From an uncultured Treponema sp. (GTDB lineage: Bacteria > Spirochaetota > Spirochaetia > Treponematales > Treponemataceae): a stretch of 6,779 bases of DNA. Location of the stretch: contig CAJPPE010000084.1 of assembly GCA_905372345.1 (NCBI GenBank), positions 1 to 6,779 on the forward strand, in the 5' to 3' direction. Of this stretch, positions 5,665-6,779 are shown in pieces (positions within the stretch are counted from its first letter, which is position 1; each line of letters begins with the position of its first letter). The notes under the pieces are model-generated. The model ran no database searches. It saw only the letters and a program-made list of their open reading frames with translations, and was not told the origin of the DNA. The position numbers and the translations under genes are program-made.

Positions 5665-6779
5665 ATGGAAATTATCAATAGCCGCTATAAGATTATTAAC
5701 AAAATAAACAACTCAATCCCTTATGTAAAGGAATTTCTAGCTGCAGACTTATGGTCGGAAAGTACAAAGGTTAATTTAAAAATTATATCATCCTTAGATA
5801 TAAAAAAAGAAGAATTGGACTTTTTTAAAGATAATTTCATTACCATCAGCAACATATATAATTATTTTTATCTTAAAAATTACGGATTTTCCAGCTTACA
5901 TATAGCCTATCCTTCTTTGATCCGTTCGAGTCCCGATGAAATGTTATACATTTTTACCACTGAACATCTTGAAAATGCAATACCGGTTTTGAAATTTGTA
6001 GAAAAATGTTCGATGGAAGATATTCTCAAAATAGCCGTATCGGTCTGCCAATGTCTTGTTCATGCAAGTAATATGGGATTTGAATACGATATATTTACTC
6101 ATAATGATGTAATGATAGTCGAAGAAAAAAACGGTTTTAGAGTCAGAATCAAGGATATCGTCTCCGCAAAACTGGAAAATAGTCAATCTATATGGTTCAA
6201 AAAAGCGGAAGATTATATGGGAAATACTGAAAATATAAATGCGGTTATTTCCTTTATCGTTACGCTCCTTGCAAAAGAAGAAATTAAAACAAACATTTCA
6301 ACGGCTCTTTCCAAATTAAAAACGGTTTATAAAAACTTAAATAAAAAAGATGAAGATATTTTTAATGCATTATATGAAATAGCAAAAAAATATACTCAGC
6401 ATAAAGATAAAAACAATAAATTACATAAAATCATTCAAGAAATAAATAGTAAACTTAATATAAACTACCCTGCAGATGTTATTCCTCCTCTTAACAGTAT
6501 AACCTTCCGTCCTAGATTGGTAGGAAAGCAAAAAGAAATAGATATGGTATTGCAGGCAAGAAATGAGATATATGCAAAACAAGCTAAAAAAACGGTATTT
6601 CTCGTTAAGGGAAATCAAGGAACAGGTAAAACAAGGTTCTTAAAAGAATCGGAATACCGCTTAAGTTTGGAAGGAACAAACATATACGTTAACTATAATA
6701 TCAGAACTTCAACAGCAGAAGAATTCTGGGACGATTTTTTAGGAAAAATATTTTTAAATTCTTATTCGCATCAAAATAT
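5665..6779 (+). CDS. Kinase-like (probable pseudokinase) plus AAA/STAND-type ATPase protein, 3'-partial
   Basis: The frame stays open from the ATG at 5665 to the right edge (371 whole codons), so the C-terminus is missing. A short AGG (5654-5656) lies 8 nt before the start. Residues 1 to about 268 resemble a Ser/Thr protein kinase fold: SRYKI at 6-10, a possible VAIK lysine at K39, a hinge at about 93-104, an aE-like helix at 116-138, a catalytic-loop-like HNDVMI at 146-151, a DFG-like D164-I-V, and a C-lobe helix at 192-206. The glycine loop is absent, HRDLKPxN is not recognisable and DFG is lost, so kinase activity is doubtful. After a Lys/Asn-rich stretch comes FRPRLVGKQKEI (281-292) and Walker A GNQGTGKT (316-323), the start of an AAA_16/STAND ATPase as in PknK- and MalT-like regulators. 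It is probably a cytosolic signalling protein: no membrane segment is visible in the part present. Partners and the C-terminal output domain cannot be seen. The gene is markedly AT-rich relative to its neighbours. Confidence 0.75.
   Translation, partial: MEIINSRYKIINKINNSIPYVKEFLAADLWSESTKVNLKIISSLDIKKEELDFFKDNFITISNIYNYFYLKNYGFSSLHIAYPSLIRSSPDEMLYIFTTEHLENAIPVLKFVEKCSMEDILKIAVSVCQCLVHASNMGFEYDIFTHNDVMIVEEKNGFRVRIKDIVSAKLENSQSIWFKKAEDYMGNTENINAVISFIVTLLAKEEIKTNISTALSKLKTVYKNLNKKDEDIFNALYEIAKKYTQHKDKNNKLHKIIQEINSKLNINYPADVIPPLNSITFRPRLVGKQKEIDMVLQARNEIYAKQAKKTVFLVKGNQGTGKTRFLKESEYRLSLEGTNIYVNYNIRTSTAEEFWDDFLGKIFLNSYSHQN

Noticed and set aside
5944..6186. Minus-strand open frame, and a similar one at 6421-6618
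   Set aside because: Both are antisense to the kinase-like/ATPase gene, whose frame is open from 5665 to the window end. AT-rich DNA readily gives such Phe/Tyr-rich frames, and neither has a domain or ribosome binding site that I recognise.

Overview
The window carries six protein-coding genes and no RNA gene, insertion sequence or CRISPR array that I can see. Gene content and protein style suggest a host-associated spirochaete, most likely a Treponema of the T. denticola type: moderately low GC, Lys/Asn-rich proteins, and a terminal gene that joins a kinase-like domain to an AAA-type ATPase. The genus is inferred from overall resemblance and was not tested by a search.

Positions 1-3520 (+ strand) form a compact four-gene run: glucose-6-phosphate isomerase (pgi, 5' end outside the window), the ribosome-assembly GTPase EngB/YsxC, a HutD/Ves-family cupin-like protein, and an RluA-family RNA pseudouridine synthase. 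pgi and engB overlap in an ATGA, hutD follows after 3 nt, and the pseudouridine synthase follows after 39 nt. They are probably co-transcribed. The products serve central carbon metabolism and RNA/ribosome maturation, and the HutD-like protein is the odd member.

Positions 3510-5561 (- strand) encode the branch-migrating helicase RecG, convergent with the operon. Its last 11 nt overlap the end of the pseudouridine synthase gene, and that overlap is a near-perfect palindrome providing a TAG stop on each strand.

A 103-nt divergent intergenic region (5562-5664) contains candidate sigma70-like promoters, a perfect 5-bp-arm palindrome and an 8-bp direct repeat at 10-bp spacing. From 5665 to the right edge runs a long open reading frame on the + strand without a stop. 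It encodes at least 371 residues: an N-terminal protein-kinase fold with eroded catalytic motifs, then an AAA_16/STAND-like P-loop ATPase cut off by the window end. This gene is clearly more AT-rich than its neighbours. It is the least ordinary part of the window, and its missing C-terminal output domain is the main open question.
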